Notes under the pieces: generated by a model
What the model saw: only the letters and a program-made list of their open reading frames with translations
Database searches by the model: none
Told to the model about the DNA's origin: nothing
Program-made: the position numbers and the translations under genes
Assembly: GCF_900114155.1 (NCBI RefSeq)
Contig: NZ_FOSC01000007.1
Span: 154,083 to 218,082 of the forward strand
Direction: 5' to 3'
Source of the DNA: Marinobacter persicus
GTDB lineage: Bacteria > Pseudomonadota > Gammaproteobacteria > Pseudomonadales > Oleiphilaceae
DNA length: 64,000 bases
Shown here: positions 7,975 through 17,723 of the stretch, piece after piece
How the letters are laid out: every line of letters starts with the position of its first letter
Numbering within the stretch: position 1 is the first letter of the stretch

Positions 7975-8793
7975 ATGCAGTTTGTATCCTTCGATGTCTT
8001 TCGAACCCTGGGCTTTCCCGACACGACAGTACTCAAGCCCGAACATTTCCTGCGCCATAAAGCCGTGTTGCAGGAGGCGGACTGGGTACTGTTTCCCGAG
8101 TACTGGCAGCTCAATGCGCTGGTCCATGGCCTGAAATGCCGGGTGTTTCCGAGTGTTGCCAGTTACCGGATTGGTCACGACAAGGTGGAGATGACCCGGG
8201 CCTTCCAGGCCGTAGTACCGGAACACACGCCCTGGACCCGGATCGAAGCCAATGGCCCGCAGGAGCGGGACATGATCTGGGATGGGATGAGCCTGCCGTT
8301 TGTCGCCAAACTGCCCAAAGCCAGCATGGGCGAAGGGGTCTGGCTGATTGAAAACCGGGCTGACTGGCAGGCCTATTGCGAGCGCACCAGTGTCCTCTAT
8401 GCCCAGGAATATCTGCCTATTGACCGGGATGTGCGGGTGGTTGTGGTGGGTGACCGGGTTTTAACCGCCTACTGGCGAACCCAGGCCGAGCAGGGGTTTT
8501 ACAACAATGTGGCCAAAGGCGGCCGGGTTGTTGCCGATGCGGTGCCGGCGGCCGCCACAGAGCTGGCAATGCGCCTGGCGCGGGAGCTTGGGGTCGACCA
8601 TGCCGGCTTTGATATTGCGATGGTGGAAGGCTATCCCTACGTGCTGGAATTCAATCGCCTGTTTGGCAATCAGGGGCTGGCACGGGGAGCGGATCTGAAA
8701 GAAGCCATTCTGGAATACCTGCAACGCCAGAGCCAGCCACAGGGCCCGAATGGCCCGAGTGATCCGGGTCCACTCTGGCCGGTGGCGGTCTGA
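7975..8793 (+). CDS. ATP-grasp (RimK-like) ligase-family protein
   Basis: A 272-residue ATP-grasp protein. The nucleotide-binding core shows PFVAKLPKASMGEGVWLI (about residues 103-120), AQEYLPIDRDVRVVVVGDRV, and a late VLEFNRLFGNQG motif that supplies the Mg-binding Glu and Asn. It is closest in style to RimK-like amino acid ligases, but neither substrate nor product can be read from the sequence. The start at 7975 is chosen because a promoter occupies 7915-7942. It precedes the decarboxylase gene on the same strand with 155 bases between them. Confidence 0.8.
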   Translation: MQFVSFDVFRTLGFPDTTVLKPEHFLRHKAVLQEADWVLFPEYWQLNALVHGLKCRVFPSVASYRIGHDKVEMTRAFQAVVPEHTPWTRIEANGPQERDMIWDGMSLPFVAKLPKASMGEGVWLIENRADWQAYCERTSVLYAQEYLPIDRDVRVVVVGDRVLTAYWRTQAEQGFYNNVAKGGRVVADAVPAAATELAMRLARELGVDHAGFDIAMVEGYPYVLEFNRLFGNQGLARGADLKEAILEYLQRQSQPQGPNGPSDPGPLWPVAV

Positions 8794-8948
8794 CGTACAG
8801 GGCCTCCCGGCGCATGGGTTTATCGGTATAACTGCGCATTTGTCGAGTTGGGAAAAAAGCCCGATGATCGCGAAATCCGATGGGTACCTCAGCCTTGCTG
8901 TGGTGCCTTTTTTTATGCCTGTTTGCCCCGTGGAGGGAAACACCACCG

Positions 8949-10124
8949 ATGAACCAGACCCCCAACGCCGAGATTGCCGACTACTACAGTGCCGAGACCT
9001 TCAAACGCATCAAGGATTTTGCCGACACCAAGGAAACCCCGTTTGTGGTGATTGATACCAATATCATCGATCGTCAGTACAACGAGCTGGTGGAAGGTTT
9101 TCCCTATGCCAAGGTTTACTATGCGGTGAAGGCTAACCCGGCCACGCAGATTCTGACACTGCTGCGGGACAAGGGCGCCAATTTCGATATTGCCTCGGTG
9201 TATGAGTTGGACAAGGTGATGGCTCTGGGGGTAACCGGTGACCGCATCAGCTACGGCAACACCATCAAGAAGGCGAAGGATATCCGCACCTTCTACGAGA
9301 AGGGTGTGCGCCTGTATGCCACCGATTCCGAGGCCGACCTGCGCAACATTGCCAAGGCTGCCCCGGGCTCGAAGGTGTATGTCCGCATCCTGACCGAAGG
9401 CACACTGACCGCAGACTGGCCTCTCTCGCGCAAGTTTGGCTGCCAGACCGATATGGCCATGGACCTGCTGATCCTGGCCCGTGACCTGGGGCTGGTGCCT
9501 TATGGTGTGTCCTTCCATGTGGGCTCCCAGCAGCGGGAAATCGGTGCCTGGGATGCGGCTCTGAGCAAGGTGAAGGTGATCTTCGAGCGCCTGAAGGAAG
9601 AAGATGGTATCGAGCTGAAGATGATCAACATGGGCGGTGGCTTTCCGGCCAATTACATCAGCCGGACCAATGAGCTGGGTGTATACGCCGAGGAAATCGC
9701 ACGTTTTCTGCACGAGGATTTTGGCGACGATTTGCCGGAGATCATCATTGAACCGGGCCGGTCACTGATTTCCAATGCCGGGGTGCTGGTCAGTGAGGTG
9801 GTGTTGATTGCCCGTAAATCCCGTACCGCGTTGCATCGCTGGGTGTACACCGATGTTGGCAAGTTTTCCGGTCTGATTGAGACGCTGGATGAGTCCATCA
9901 AGTTTCCGATCTGGACGGAGAAAACCGGCGAGGGCGAAGACTGCGTGATTGCCGGGCCGACTTGTGACAGTGCCGACATCATGTACGAGCACCATAAATA
10001 CCCGTTGCCTTTGAATCTGGCGATTGGTGACCGGATGTACTGGTTGTCGACCGGGGCTTATACCACCACTTACAGCGCCATCGAGTTTAACGGGTTTCCT
10101 CCGTTGAAGGATTATTACCTTTAA
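8949..10124 (+). CDS. Type III PLP-dependent ornithine/lysine decarboxylase
   Basis: Fold III (alanine racemase-like) basic amino acid decarboxylase, probably making putrescine from ornithine. The PLP lysine is K61 in YYAVKANP; HVGSQ and GGGFP follow, EPGRSLI binds the phosphate, and the catalytic cysteine is in AGPTCDSAD. The 391 residues match the Pseudomonas SpeC size. The ATG at 8949 gives the family's usual N-terminus; an upstream in-frame start at 8880 would add a hydrophobic extension not expected for this cytoplasmic enzyme. A palindromic element lies just after the stop. Confidence 0.88.
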   Translation: MNQTPNAEIADYYSAETFKRIKDFADTKETPFVVIDTNIIDRQYNELVEGFPYAKVYYAVKANPATQILTLLRDKGANFDIASVYELDKVMALGVTGDRISYGNTIKKAKDIRTFYEKGVRLYATDSEADLRNIAKAAPGSKVYVRILTEGTLTADWPLSRKFGCQTDMAMDLLILARDLGLVPYGVSFHVGSQQREIGAWDAALSKVKVIFERLKEEDGIELKMINMGGGFPANYISRTNELGVYAEEIARFLHEDFGDDLPEIIIEPGRSLISNAGVLVSEVVLIARKSRTALHRWVYTDVGKFSGLIETLDESIKFPIWTEKTGEGEDCVIAGPTCDSADIMYEHHKYPLPLNLAIGDRMYWLSTGAYTTTYSAIEFNGFPPLKDYYL

Positions 10125-10146
10125 CTGTGGAGTTTGATCAGGCTTG

Positions 10147-10244
10147 GGGCCGGGCCTGAGCAGGGAGTGCTTCCCCTCCGGGAATCAACAACTCGCTTTG
10201 CTCAGACAATGATTCCCTGCGGGGAAGCACTCCCTGCCCCGGCC
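10147..10244. repeat. Imperfect palindrome with conserved centre, copy 2 of 3
   Basis: Left arm CAGGGAGTGCTTCCCC then GGGAATCA (10161-10187) pairs with the right arm starting at 10210 (TGATTCCC, then GGGGAAGCACTCCCTG), with a three-base mismatched bulge; outer GGGCCGGG and CCCCGGCC segments partly extend the stem. The centre reads ACTCGCTTTGCTCAGACA, differing by one base from the copy at 2025-2045, while the arms share no obvious sequence with that copy. It lies between convergent genes. Confidence 0.85.
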
Positions 10245-10278
10245 TTCCGGCTTGGGTGCAGGCCTTTATCGGTAAGGA

Positions 10279-11481
10279 TCAGCTTTCGGGCTGGTCCTTT
10301 TTTCGTTTCAGGTTGAGGGTGAATGCCAGGGGCAACACCAGCAGGCTGTAGGCGATCATGACCATGACAGCGTGGCGCGGGTCGCCGGTCCAGTCGGCCA
10401 GTACCCCGCCGGCCATGGGCACGGAGAAGGCCATGGTGTAGCCCACCAGGAAGGTGCCGGCGGACAGGCGACCGGTTTCGGCGGAGTTGACCAGCAGCGG
10501 TGGCAGGGCCACCAGCAGTATTAGCAGGATGCCGGCAACGAAGCTCATCAGGGTGGCGCTGGCGATGAACCACCAGCCTTCCAGTACCACGGTGCCGGCG
10601 GTGCCCAGGATGCTGAGTACCGCCATGATGACGATCAGGGTTCGGCGCCCGACCCAGAGCCGGGCGGTTTTCAGCATGACCAGGGAGGCGAAGACCTGGG
10701 CGATGTTGTACCAGAACAGGGCTTCGGACAGCATGCCGATACGGCCCTGCTGTTCCAGCAGGTTGCCCATGTAGGCGTTAAGGCCGAAGAACATGGAGCC
10801 AGACAGGCCCAGCAGCAGTCCCAGGCGGACGGTGAGCGGGTTTTTCCAGTCCGGCAGCCAGGCGGCTTTGCGTACCGGCCGGGCCAGGTCCCGTTTGGGC
10901 AGAAACAGGGCGGCGGCAACCAACAGCGCCGGCAGCGACCAGGCCAGCAGGGTGGCACGCCAGCTGTTGTCCAGTAATGGCATGAGTACTGGCAGGGTTA
11001 TGCCGGCGCCAATGAATTCACCCATCAGCATGCCATTCATATAGATGGCCGAGCCGATGGCCAGATGGTGGGGTTCCAGCCAGCGCGGGAGTAGTGCCGG
11101 CAGGGCCGGTTGCATCATCGCCACGCCCAGGCCCATGACGGCGCTGGCAAGCATCAGGGTAGAGGTGTCCGGCACCAGACCACGGCCGGCGGAGCCAATC
11201 ACCATGATCAGCATGGCCAGCGCCAGGGTATTGCGTGGGCCGATGCGGGAAATAGCGAGGGAGCCGGGCATGGCGCCGATGGCCAGCATCAGGATGGGGA
11301 GCGTGGTCAGTGCACCGGTCAGCGTCTGACTCAGTGCCAGTTCATCGCCAATGAAGGGTGCCAGGGGCGGCGCCACCAGCACGGGGATTCTCAGGTAAAC
11401 ACCGGCCAGCCAAAGCAACACCGCCACCGGCAGCAGTCTGGCTGGCGGTGGCGGTGCGGTCGCGGCAGAGGGAATTGCCAC
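10279..11481 (-). CDS. MFS transporter, CynX/NimT-like
   Basis: A 400-residue protein with about twelve hydrophobic helices. Features of the CynX/NimT group are LRIPVLVAPPLAPFI near the N-terminus and the loop ISRIGPRNTLALAM. The start lies nine bases after the ectC stop, so the pair is very likely one transcript. That neighbour raises the possibility of a role in osmolyte movement, but known ectoine carriers belong to other families (TRAP, BCCT, ABC), so the link is only inferred. It converges on the decarboxylase gene across the palindrome at 10147-10244. Confidence 0.82.
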   Translation of the reverse strand: MAIPSAATAPPPPARLLPVAVLLWLAGVYLRIPVLVAPPLAPFIGDELALSQTLTGALTTLPILMLAIGAMPGSLAISRIGPRNTLALAMLIMVIGSAGRGLVPDTSTLMLASAVMGLGVAMMQPALPALLPRWLEPHHLAIGSAIYMNGMLMGEFIGAGITLPVLMPLLDNSWRATLLAWSLPALLVAAALFLPKRDLARPVRKAAWLPDWKNPLTVRLGLLLGLSGSMFFGLNAYMGNLLEQQGRIGMLSEALFWYNIAQVFASLVMLKTARLWVGRRTLIVIMAVLSILGTAGTVVLEGWWFIASATLMSFVAGILLILLVALPPLLVNSAETGRLSAGTFLVGYTMAFSVPMAGGVLADWTGDPRHAVMVMIAYSLLVLPLAFTLNLKRKKDQPES

Positions 11482-11490
11482 GGGCGCGAA

Positions 11491-11886
11491 TCAGTCTTCG
11501 CTGGTGTCCGGCAGGTAGGCGCCGTCTTCGTCGTGCACTTCCTGGCCGGTGACCGGCGGGTTGAAGGCGCAGATCAGGCGCATGTCCTCGGTGCCGCCGT
11601 ACAGGGTGTGGCGATCGTGATTGTCGAGAGCGTACAGGGTGCCGTCGGTGATTTCGTGAACTTCGCCAGTGGCCAGGTCTTTGATCCGACCATTGCCGCC
11701 AACACAGTAAACCGCTTCGAGATGGTGCTTGTACCAGAAGGTGTGCTCAGAGCCGGCCTTGATAATGGTTTCGTGGAAGGAGAAACCCATGCCATCTTTT
11801 TTCAGCAGCAAGCGGCGGCTGGTCCATTGCTGGGCACTGACTTCGCGTTCAGTACCGATAATGTCTTGCACTCGTACAATTTTCAT
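11491..11886 (-). CDS. ectC: L-ectoine synthase
   Basis: Cupin-fold, iron-dependent cyclase that closes N-gamma-acetyl-diaminobutyrate to ectoine, the last step of osmolyte synthesis. Counting from the ATG at 11886, the known iron ligands fall at the family positions E57, Y85 and H93, which supports this start. GAGGA also lies six bases upstream of it; the in-frame ATG at 11892 abuts that GAGGA and is less likely. Length is 131 residues, normal for EctC. It is unusually far from ectA-ectB-ask, which lies at 49.5-53 kb on the other strand. An MFS gene follows nine bases later. Confidence 0.96.
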   Translation of the reverse strand: MKIVRVQDIIGTEREVSAQQWTSRRLLLKKDGMGFSFHETIIKAGSEHTFWYKHHLEAVYCVGGNGRIKDLATGEVHEITDGTLYALDNHDRHTLYGGTEDMRLICAFNPPVTGQEVHDEDGAYLPDTSED

Positions 11887-11920
11887 GCGCATTCCTCGTT
11901 TGGTGATGGAACAGCCTTAC

Positions 11921-11951
11921 AGTATAAACATTAGCTTGCGGTATGATTCAA
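11921..11951 (-). promoter_or_regulatory. Possible promoter of ectC
   Basis: On the minus strand TTGAAT (complement of 11946-11951) and TATACT (complement of 11921-11926) are 19 bases apart. The -35 lies in the last codons of the DUF3482 gene. It would let ectC be transcribed independently of the upstream GTPase pair. The long spacer makes it weaker than the ectA promoter. Confidence 0.4.
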
Positions 11952-13367
11952 CCGCCACTGTTCGTAAACCTTCATAGCCTGTTCGATGGCGATTATCAAA
12001 TCCTGCCGTTGCCGCTGATCGGGCTGGCGCTGTTTCCGGCACTTGTCCAGGGTTCGCTGGATGCTGCGGCGATGGCTTTTATCCAGCCCTTCCAGCCAGT
12101 GCTGGTCGGTGGGTTCCAGCTCGAGCAACTCGCGTCCGGCGTGGTTGCGCATGGCAATATGCCACCAGTGGTCCACCGCCCGGCCAAGCACCACGTAGCC
12201 GAACTGGGGGTCCTGAACCGGGCCGAAGCGGGCGGTTTTCAGGCCATTTTTCAGTGGGCCGATTTTCAGCGTTGGCAGGGTCAGGCGGTCGCCATACAGG
12301 TAGCTGCCCACCGCGCCGGCCAATCCGCCGAGCAACGCACCGGCGCCCATGGACGAGCCGAAGGTGAGCGCATCAATGCCGGCGCCGCTTACCGCCCCGG
12401 CCCCGAAGCCGGCGGTGGCCAGGTACCCCTTGCTGACGCCCCAGGCCTGGCGGGTGCTTTCGGAAAACAGGTCGTGCTCGCTGTGCCATTCAAGCTCGGC
12501 TTCCTGGCGCTGGATATGCTGGTGCTGATACAGCGTTTCGATATTGGCTCGCAGCGTTTGCTCCCGCTGCCGCTGGTGTTGGTACCAGCGCTCGCGCAGA
12601 TTGTTTTCCAGGGCTTGCGGATCGGTGGTTGCCTGTTGGTCTGGCAGTGTGCGGGTTTCCTGAAAGCGCATCATGGCAATCAGGGCCTCCGCGATCAGGG
12701 CGGCGGCCTGGTGCTGGCGATGCTCACGCTGGCTTGCCAGGTGTTCGACGGCCTGCTGCAAGGGTTGCTCCCAGGCGGGTTCGAGCTGGCCAAAGGCTTT
12801 CAACAGGCTGAGATGCTGCGCAAAAGGAGCACGAACGGCGTCGAACTTGCGCACAACCTGGAAGAACTGGCCAAGCGCTGCCTGCCAGGTGTCGCTGTAG
12901 TCGTCATCACCGATGCTGTTGATCAGCGCCAGGCTGGGCCGGCCGGTCCAGCGCAGAATGGTCATTTCCGCTTCGTGCTCGGCGCTGTAAGGCACTGAGC
13001 CGTCCACCACGTAGATGATACCGGCGCCTTCGATAATCGGCTTGAGCAATTCGCACTCGTCAACAAAACGGGTGTCGCCCTCATGCTCGCGTACGAAGGC
13101 GCGCACGGTTTCCGGCCGGTCCGAGGCCGACACGCTATGGGCTTCCAGCCATTGCAGCACCCGGCGCGGGCGCTGGAAGCCCGGGGTGTCCACCAGGGTA
13201 TACAGCAACTGCTGGTCCACGGTCATCGGGTAGCGTTGTTGCTGGCGGGTGGTGCCGGGTTCCAGGGCAATGGCGATGGCGTCGTTTTGCGACAGGGTGG
13301 CCACGATACTGGATTTACCTTTGTTCGGATGACCCACCACGGCAAACACCGGAGACGGGTTACTCAT
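11931..13367 (-). CDS. GTPase with DUF3482 domain
   Basis: A 478-residue protein with an N-terminal Era/MnmE-like G domain: G1 is GHPNKGKSS (residues 12-20), G3 is DTPGF near residue 60, and INSIGD takes the usual NKxD place. The C-terminal DUF3482 region has a glycine-rich hydrophobic patch (GAGAVSGAGIDAL and GAGALLGGLAGAVGSYL), suggesting membrane contact. The start at 13367 overlaps the stop of the DUF2868 gene by eight bases; these two domain families are commonly paired. The role of the pair is not established. Confidence 0.85.
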   Translation of the reverse strand: MSNPSPVFAVVGHPNKGKSSIVATLSQNDAIAIALEPGTTRQQQRYPMTVDQQLLYTLVDTPGFQRPRRVLQWLEAHSVSASDRPETVRAFVREHEGDTRFVDECELLKPIIEGAGIIYVVDGSVPYSAEHEAEMTILRWTGRPSLALINSIGDDDYSDTWQAALGQFFQVVRKFDAVRAPFAQHLSLLKAFGQLEPAWEQPLQQAVEHLASQREHRQHQAAALIAEALIAMMRFQETRTLPDQQATTDPQALENNLRERWYQHQRQREQTLRANIETLYQHQHIQRQEAELEWHSEHDLFSESTRQAWGVSKGYLATAGFGAGAVSGAGIDALTFGSSMGAGALLGGLAGAVGSYLYGDRLTLPTLKIGPLKNGLKTARFGPVQDPQFGYVVLGRAVDHWWHIAMRNHAGRELLELEPTDQHWLEGLDKSHRRSIQRTLDKCRKQRQPDQRQRQDLIIAIEQAMKVYEQWRLNHTAS

Positions 13368-14757
13368 GGTTGGCCTCCCGGGTGCTGCCCACCGTCGCCA
13401 CCGAGGCAAAACCGGACAGGCGCCCGGCAAAGCGCAACCATGGCTGCAGCAGATGGTCCGCCGGAGGCAGGCCGGGGTCGGCAGCCAGTGGCACCAGTGT
13501 GACCCGGGTGCCGGCTGGCCAGTGCTGCCGGGCCTGTTCGAGAAAATCGCTTAACTCACCGGTGGGCGGCTGCCAGCTGCGGGTTAATAGCAGTACCTGC
13601 GGCCGGCTTTGTTGCTGCAGTTGCTGGCGGGTGGCCTGCAGAACGGCATCGTCGTCTTCCAGGCGGGCATTGCCACCGACGGAAAGCGGCCGGGAACTGG
13701 TCGGCACCAGCTCCTCCGGGAGCCCATCCCTGCCGGCTCCGGCCCAGGCAATACAGACCGGCGTCACCGGGAGGCTGGCCAGCTCACTGCGGGTTCGGGT
13801 GTCTGGTAGATCGTCCGCATCACTGTGTTGATTGCCCGTTTCAATGACCGGGGTTTCCATCCGGTAGTGCAAGGTGGTCAGCCCCGGGTGCCTTGCCAGT
13901 AACCGCCGGGCCCTGTGTTGAAGAAAAAAGTGCGTGGCCAGCAACAGTGCCAGCCGGGGCAGCCATGTCCAGGTCAGCCAGGTCATGGTCAGAAACGGCC
14001 ACCACTGGCCCCACTGTGGTGGTGATGTGGTGGCTGCATCGGGCGCGGCCCGGAAGAAGCGGGTGGCTTCCACCAGTTCCAGGGACGGTACCGCCGCCGG
14101 CCACAACCAGGCCCAGGGCGCCGCAATCGAGCTCACCAGGCGGTGGTAACTGGTGCTGGCGGTATCCAGTGTGGTGCTCCAGCCAAAGGCCAGATCCTGG
14201 ATCACCACCATGATCAGCAGTGTTATCAGTCCGCTGGTGGCAAAGGCCAGGCCTCCGGCCTGTGCTGCCCGTGCAGCCATTGGTGGCTGCAGGGCGGTAC
14301 GGACAGGACTTTTTTCGGTGGTTTGCCAATGGCGTGTCAGCCAGTGCCAGGGTTGCCAGCCGGCGGCTGCCTGCACGGTGGTGACCACTGCCAGCAGTAA
14401 TTGCAGCATCACAAAGGCCAGAAATACCGTCACGTTGATGCGCTGGCCGCCTTCGTAAAGCAACAGGCCGAGCATGGCGGCAACACCCAATAGACTGCCA
14501 CCGGCGATGAAACCGGCGCCGAGGGCGCGCCAGCGTTGCAGGTAACGCGAGCCTGGTGTTTGGCTGCGATCAGCACCGGCCCCCGACAGCCTGTCAAGGT
14601 GCGCCAGCCAAGCACGGATACCCGGGGAGCGGCCCTGTTGCTGGCAATCGAGAGCGAAACGGCGATCGCGCCGGTGCAGGAAGGTGGCGGGCTGGTCCCT
14701 GTCGCGCTGGAATCGGTCGTCAAAGGCCAGCAGCAGACGAAGGGGCTTATCGGTCAT
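13360..14757 (-). CDS. DUF2868 membrane protein
   Basis: A 465-residue protein with about four to five hydrophobic segments in its first two thirds (for example FIAGGSLLGVAAMLGLLLY, VFLAFVMLQLLLAVV and GLITLLIMVVIQDLAFG) and a soluble C-terminal part. It matches the DUF2868 pattern. The ATG at 14757 is used because the longer open frame upstream has no family-like sequence. It overlaps the following DUF3482 GTPase, suggesting a coupled membrane protein and GTPase module. Function unknown. Confidence 0.82.
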   Translation of the reverse strand: MTDKPLRLLLAFDDRFQRDRDQPATFLHRRDRRFALDCQQQGRSPGIRAWLAHLDRLSGAGADRSQTPGSRYLQRWRALGAGFIAGGSLLGVAAMLGLLLYEGGQRINVTVFLAFVMLQLLLAVVTTVQAAAGWQPWHWLTRHWQTTEKSPVRTALQPPMAARAAQAGGLAFATSGLITLLIMVVIQDLAFGWSTTLDTASTSYHRLVSSIAAPWAWLWPAAVPSLELVEATRFFRAAPDAATTSPPQWGQWWPFLTMTWLTWTWLPRLALLLATHFFLQHRARRLLARHPGLTTLHYRMETPVIETGNQHSDADDLPDTRTRSELASLPVTPVCIAWAGAGRDGLPEELVPTSSRPLSVGGNARLEDDDAVLQATRQQLQQQSRPQVLLLTRSWQPPTGELSDFLEQARQHWPAGTRVTLVPLAADPGLPPADHLLQPWLRFAGRLSGFASVATVGSTREANHE

Positions 14758-14787
14758 GCAGAATCCTGAACAATGGGGCAGCTGGTG

Positions 14788-14802
14788 TATGCTGTTAGCA
14801 TA
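14788..14802. promoter_or_regulatory. Perfect short dyad in a divergent promoter region
   Basis: TATGCT and AGCATA form a perfect six-base inverted repeat around GTT, 31 bases upstream of the DUF2868 start and 38 bases upstream of the DUF6164 start. The placement suits an operator or a promoter element, but no regulator is identified. Confidence 0.35.
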
Positions 14803-14839
14803 TAGCCAACAATGCCACTGAAGCCAGCCGGGAACCGCC

Positions 14840-15199
14840 ATGCCCCACCACCTGATGAACTTGCGGCACGTGCCCGATGACGAAGCCGATGAGATCCGGG
14901 ATCTGTTCGAGGCCCACAAGGTCCGTTACTACGAAACCCCGCCCAGCCGCTGGGGTATCAGCATGGGCGGTTTCTGGGTGCACGATGACGACGAGGCGGA
15001 GCGGGCCCAGGCCCTGCTCGAGCACTACCAGAGCGAGCGTCAGGCTCGCCAGCAGGAAGCGTTTGCCGCCCGTAGTCTGCGTGGCGAAACGGGTTTCTGG
15101 TACCACTTTCGGCAACGGCCGGTCTCGGTATTGGCCGCAGTGCTGGCTGTTGCGGCCATTGCTGCATTAAGCCTGCTGCCGTTTATCAGCCTGGGCTGA
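14840..15199 (+). CDS. DUF6164 family protein
   Basis: A 119-residue protein with a soluble N-terminal part (NLRHVPDDEADEIRDLFE, then YYETPPSRWGIS and a run of acidic residues) and one C-terminal membrane helix of about 18 residues (VLAAVLAVAAIAALSLL). I recognise this as DUF6164. The function is unknown; the N-terminal region resembles small ferredoxin-like putative signal-transducing domains. It is divergent from the DUF2868 gene and precedes the acetoacetyl-CoA synthetase start by 25 bases, so it may be cotranscribed with it. Confidence 0.75.
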   Translation: MPHHLMNLRHVPDDEADEIRDLFEAHKVRYYETPPSRWGISMGGFWVHDDDEAERAQALLEHYQSERQARQQEAFAARSLRGETGFWYHFRQRPVSVLAAVLAVAAIAALSLLPFISLG

Positions 15200-15224
15200 A
15201 ATCTTGAATACACCGGAGAATCAG

Positions 15225-17213
<1,989 letters not shown>

Positions 17214-17360
17214 GTGCGCACTCCCGGACCACGATGCTTTCAATTTAAAAGTGGGGCAGGTTCAGCTTCTCGCAACCAGAACGCGGAAATTGTCGACAAT
17301 CTGCCAATCATTCAAATACGCGAGTTGTGTAAAAGCCCAGATTTGCACGTAGTTGGCGAG

Positions 17361-17467
17361 GCAGTACGGGGGAGGGCCTTCCAAAACCATGCGGAGCCAG
17401 GGATGGCGGAGCTTGAGCGCCCCATGGATGGGTTTAAGCGTGTTTTGGAAGGCCCTCCCCGTGCTGC
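17361..17467. repeat. Palindromic element of a second type, fixed-looking centre between complementary arms
   Basis: Left arm 17361-17387 contains GGGAGGGCCTTCCAAAAC and right arm 17442-17467 contains GTTTTGGAAGGCCCTCCCC; the arms pair over about 26 bases with one mismatch and one extra base. The 54-base centre (17388-17441) contains GAGCCAGGGATGGCGGAGC and CCATGGATGGGTTTAAGC. I recall this centre as a common intergenic sequence in Marinobacter and Pseudomonas relatives. The plan matches the three elements at 1994, 10147 and 48353, but the centre is different. Confidence 0.8.
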
Positions 17468-17571
17468 GCCCACTTCTGAGTTAGCCAGCAAGCTAAATGA
17501 AAGAAAGTTTCGTAAAATCCCGTCATTTAACCGTCCTGTAACGGAAAATCAGGCAGATTAATCCGTTCTTA

Positions 17572-17616
17572 TACTAAGATCGTAACCAAAACTTACTAAA
17601 AAATGGTATCTTAGTA
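17572..17616. promoter_or_regulatory. Nine-base inverted repeat upstream of icd
   Basis: TACTAAGAT (17572-17580) and ATCTTAGTA (17608-17616) are perfect inverted repeats 27 bases apart in AT-rich sequence, 108 bases before the icd start. The spacing suits either an operator pair or a stem in the leader RNA. Confidence 0.45.
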
Positions 17617-17723
17617 GGCCTATCAAAAGTTTCGAATTCAGTCATTGCCCAGGCCGCAGTGCCCAAAAGGCGGAAGGCCCGGCGATGACCGTCCCGAATC
17701 CACCCATTAGCCTGAGGACGAAA

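Larger units (their letters stand above)
17214..17723. other. 510-base non-coding region upstream of icd
   Basis: No convincing gene is present. It holds a palindromic dispersed-type element (17361-17467) and a nine-base inverted repeat in AT-rich DNA (17572-17616) placed like an operator of icd. A 115-codon open frame on the plus strand runs through the palindrome but has no family-like sequence, so it is not called. Confidence 0.7.

Noticed and set aside
17214..17561. A 115-codon plus-strand frame between the acetoacetyl-CoA synthetase and icd genes
   Set aside because: It reads through the palindromic element, which commonly produces such false frames; no ribosome-binding site or family match is seen.
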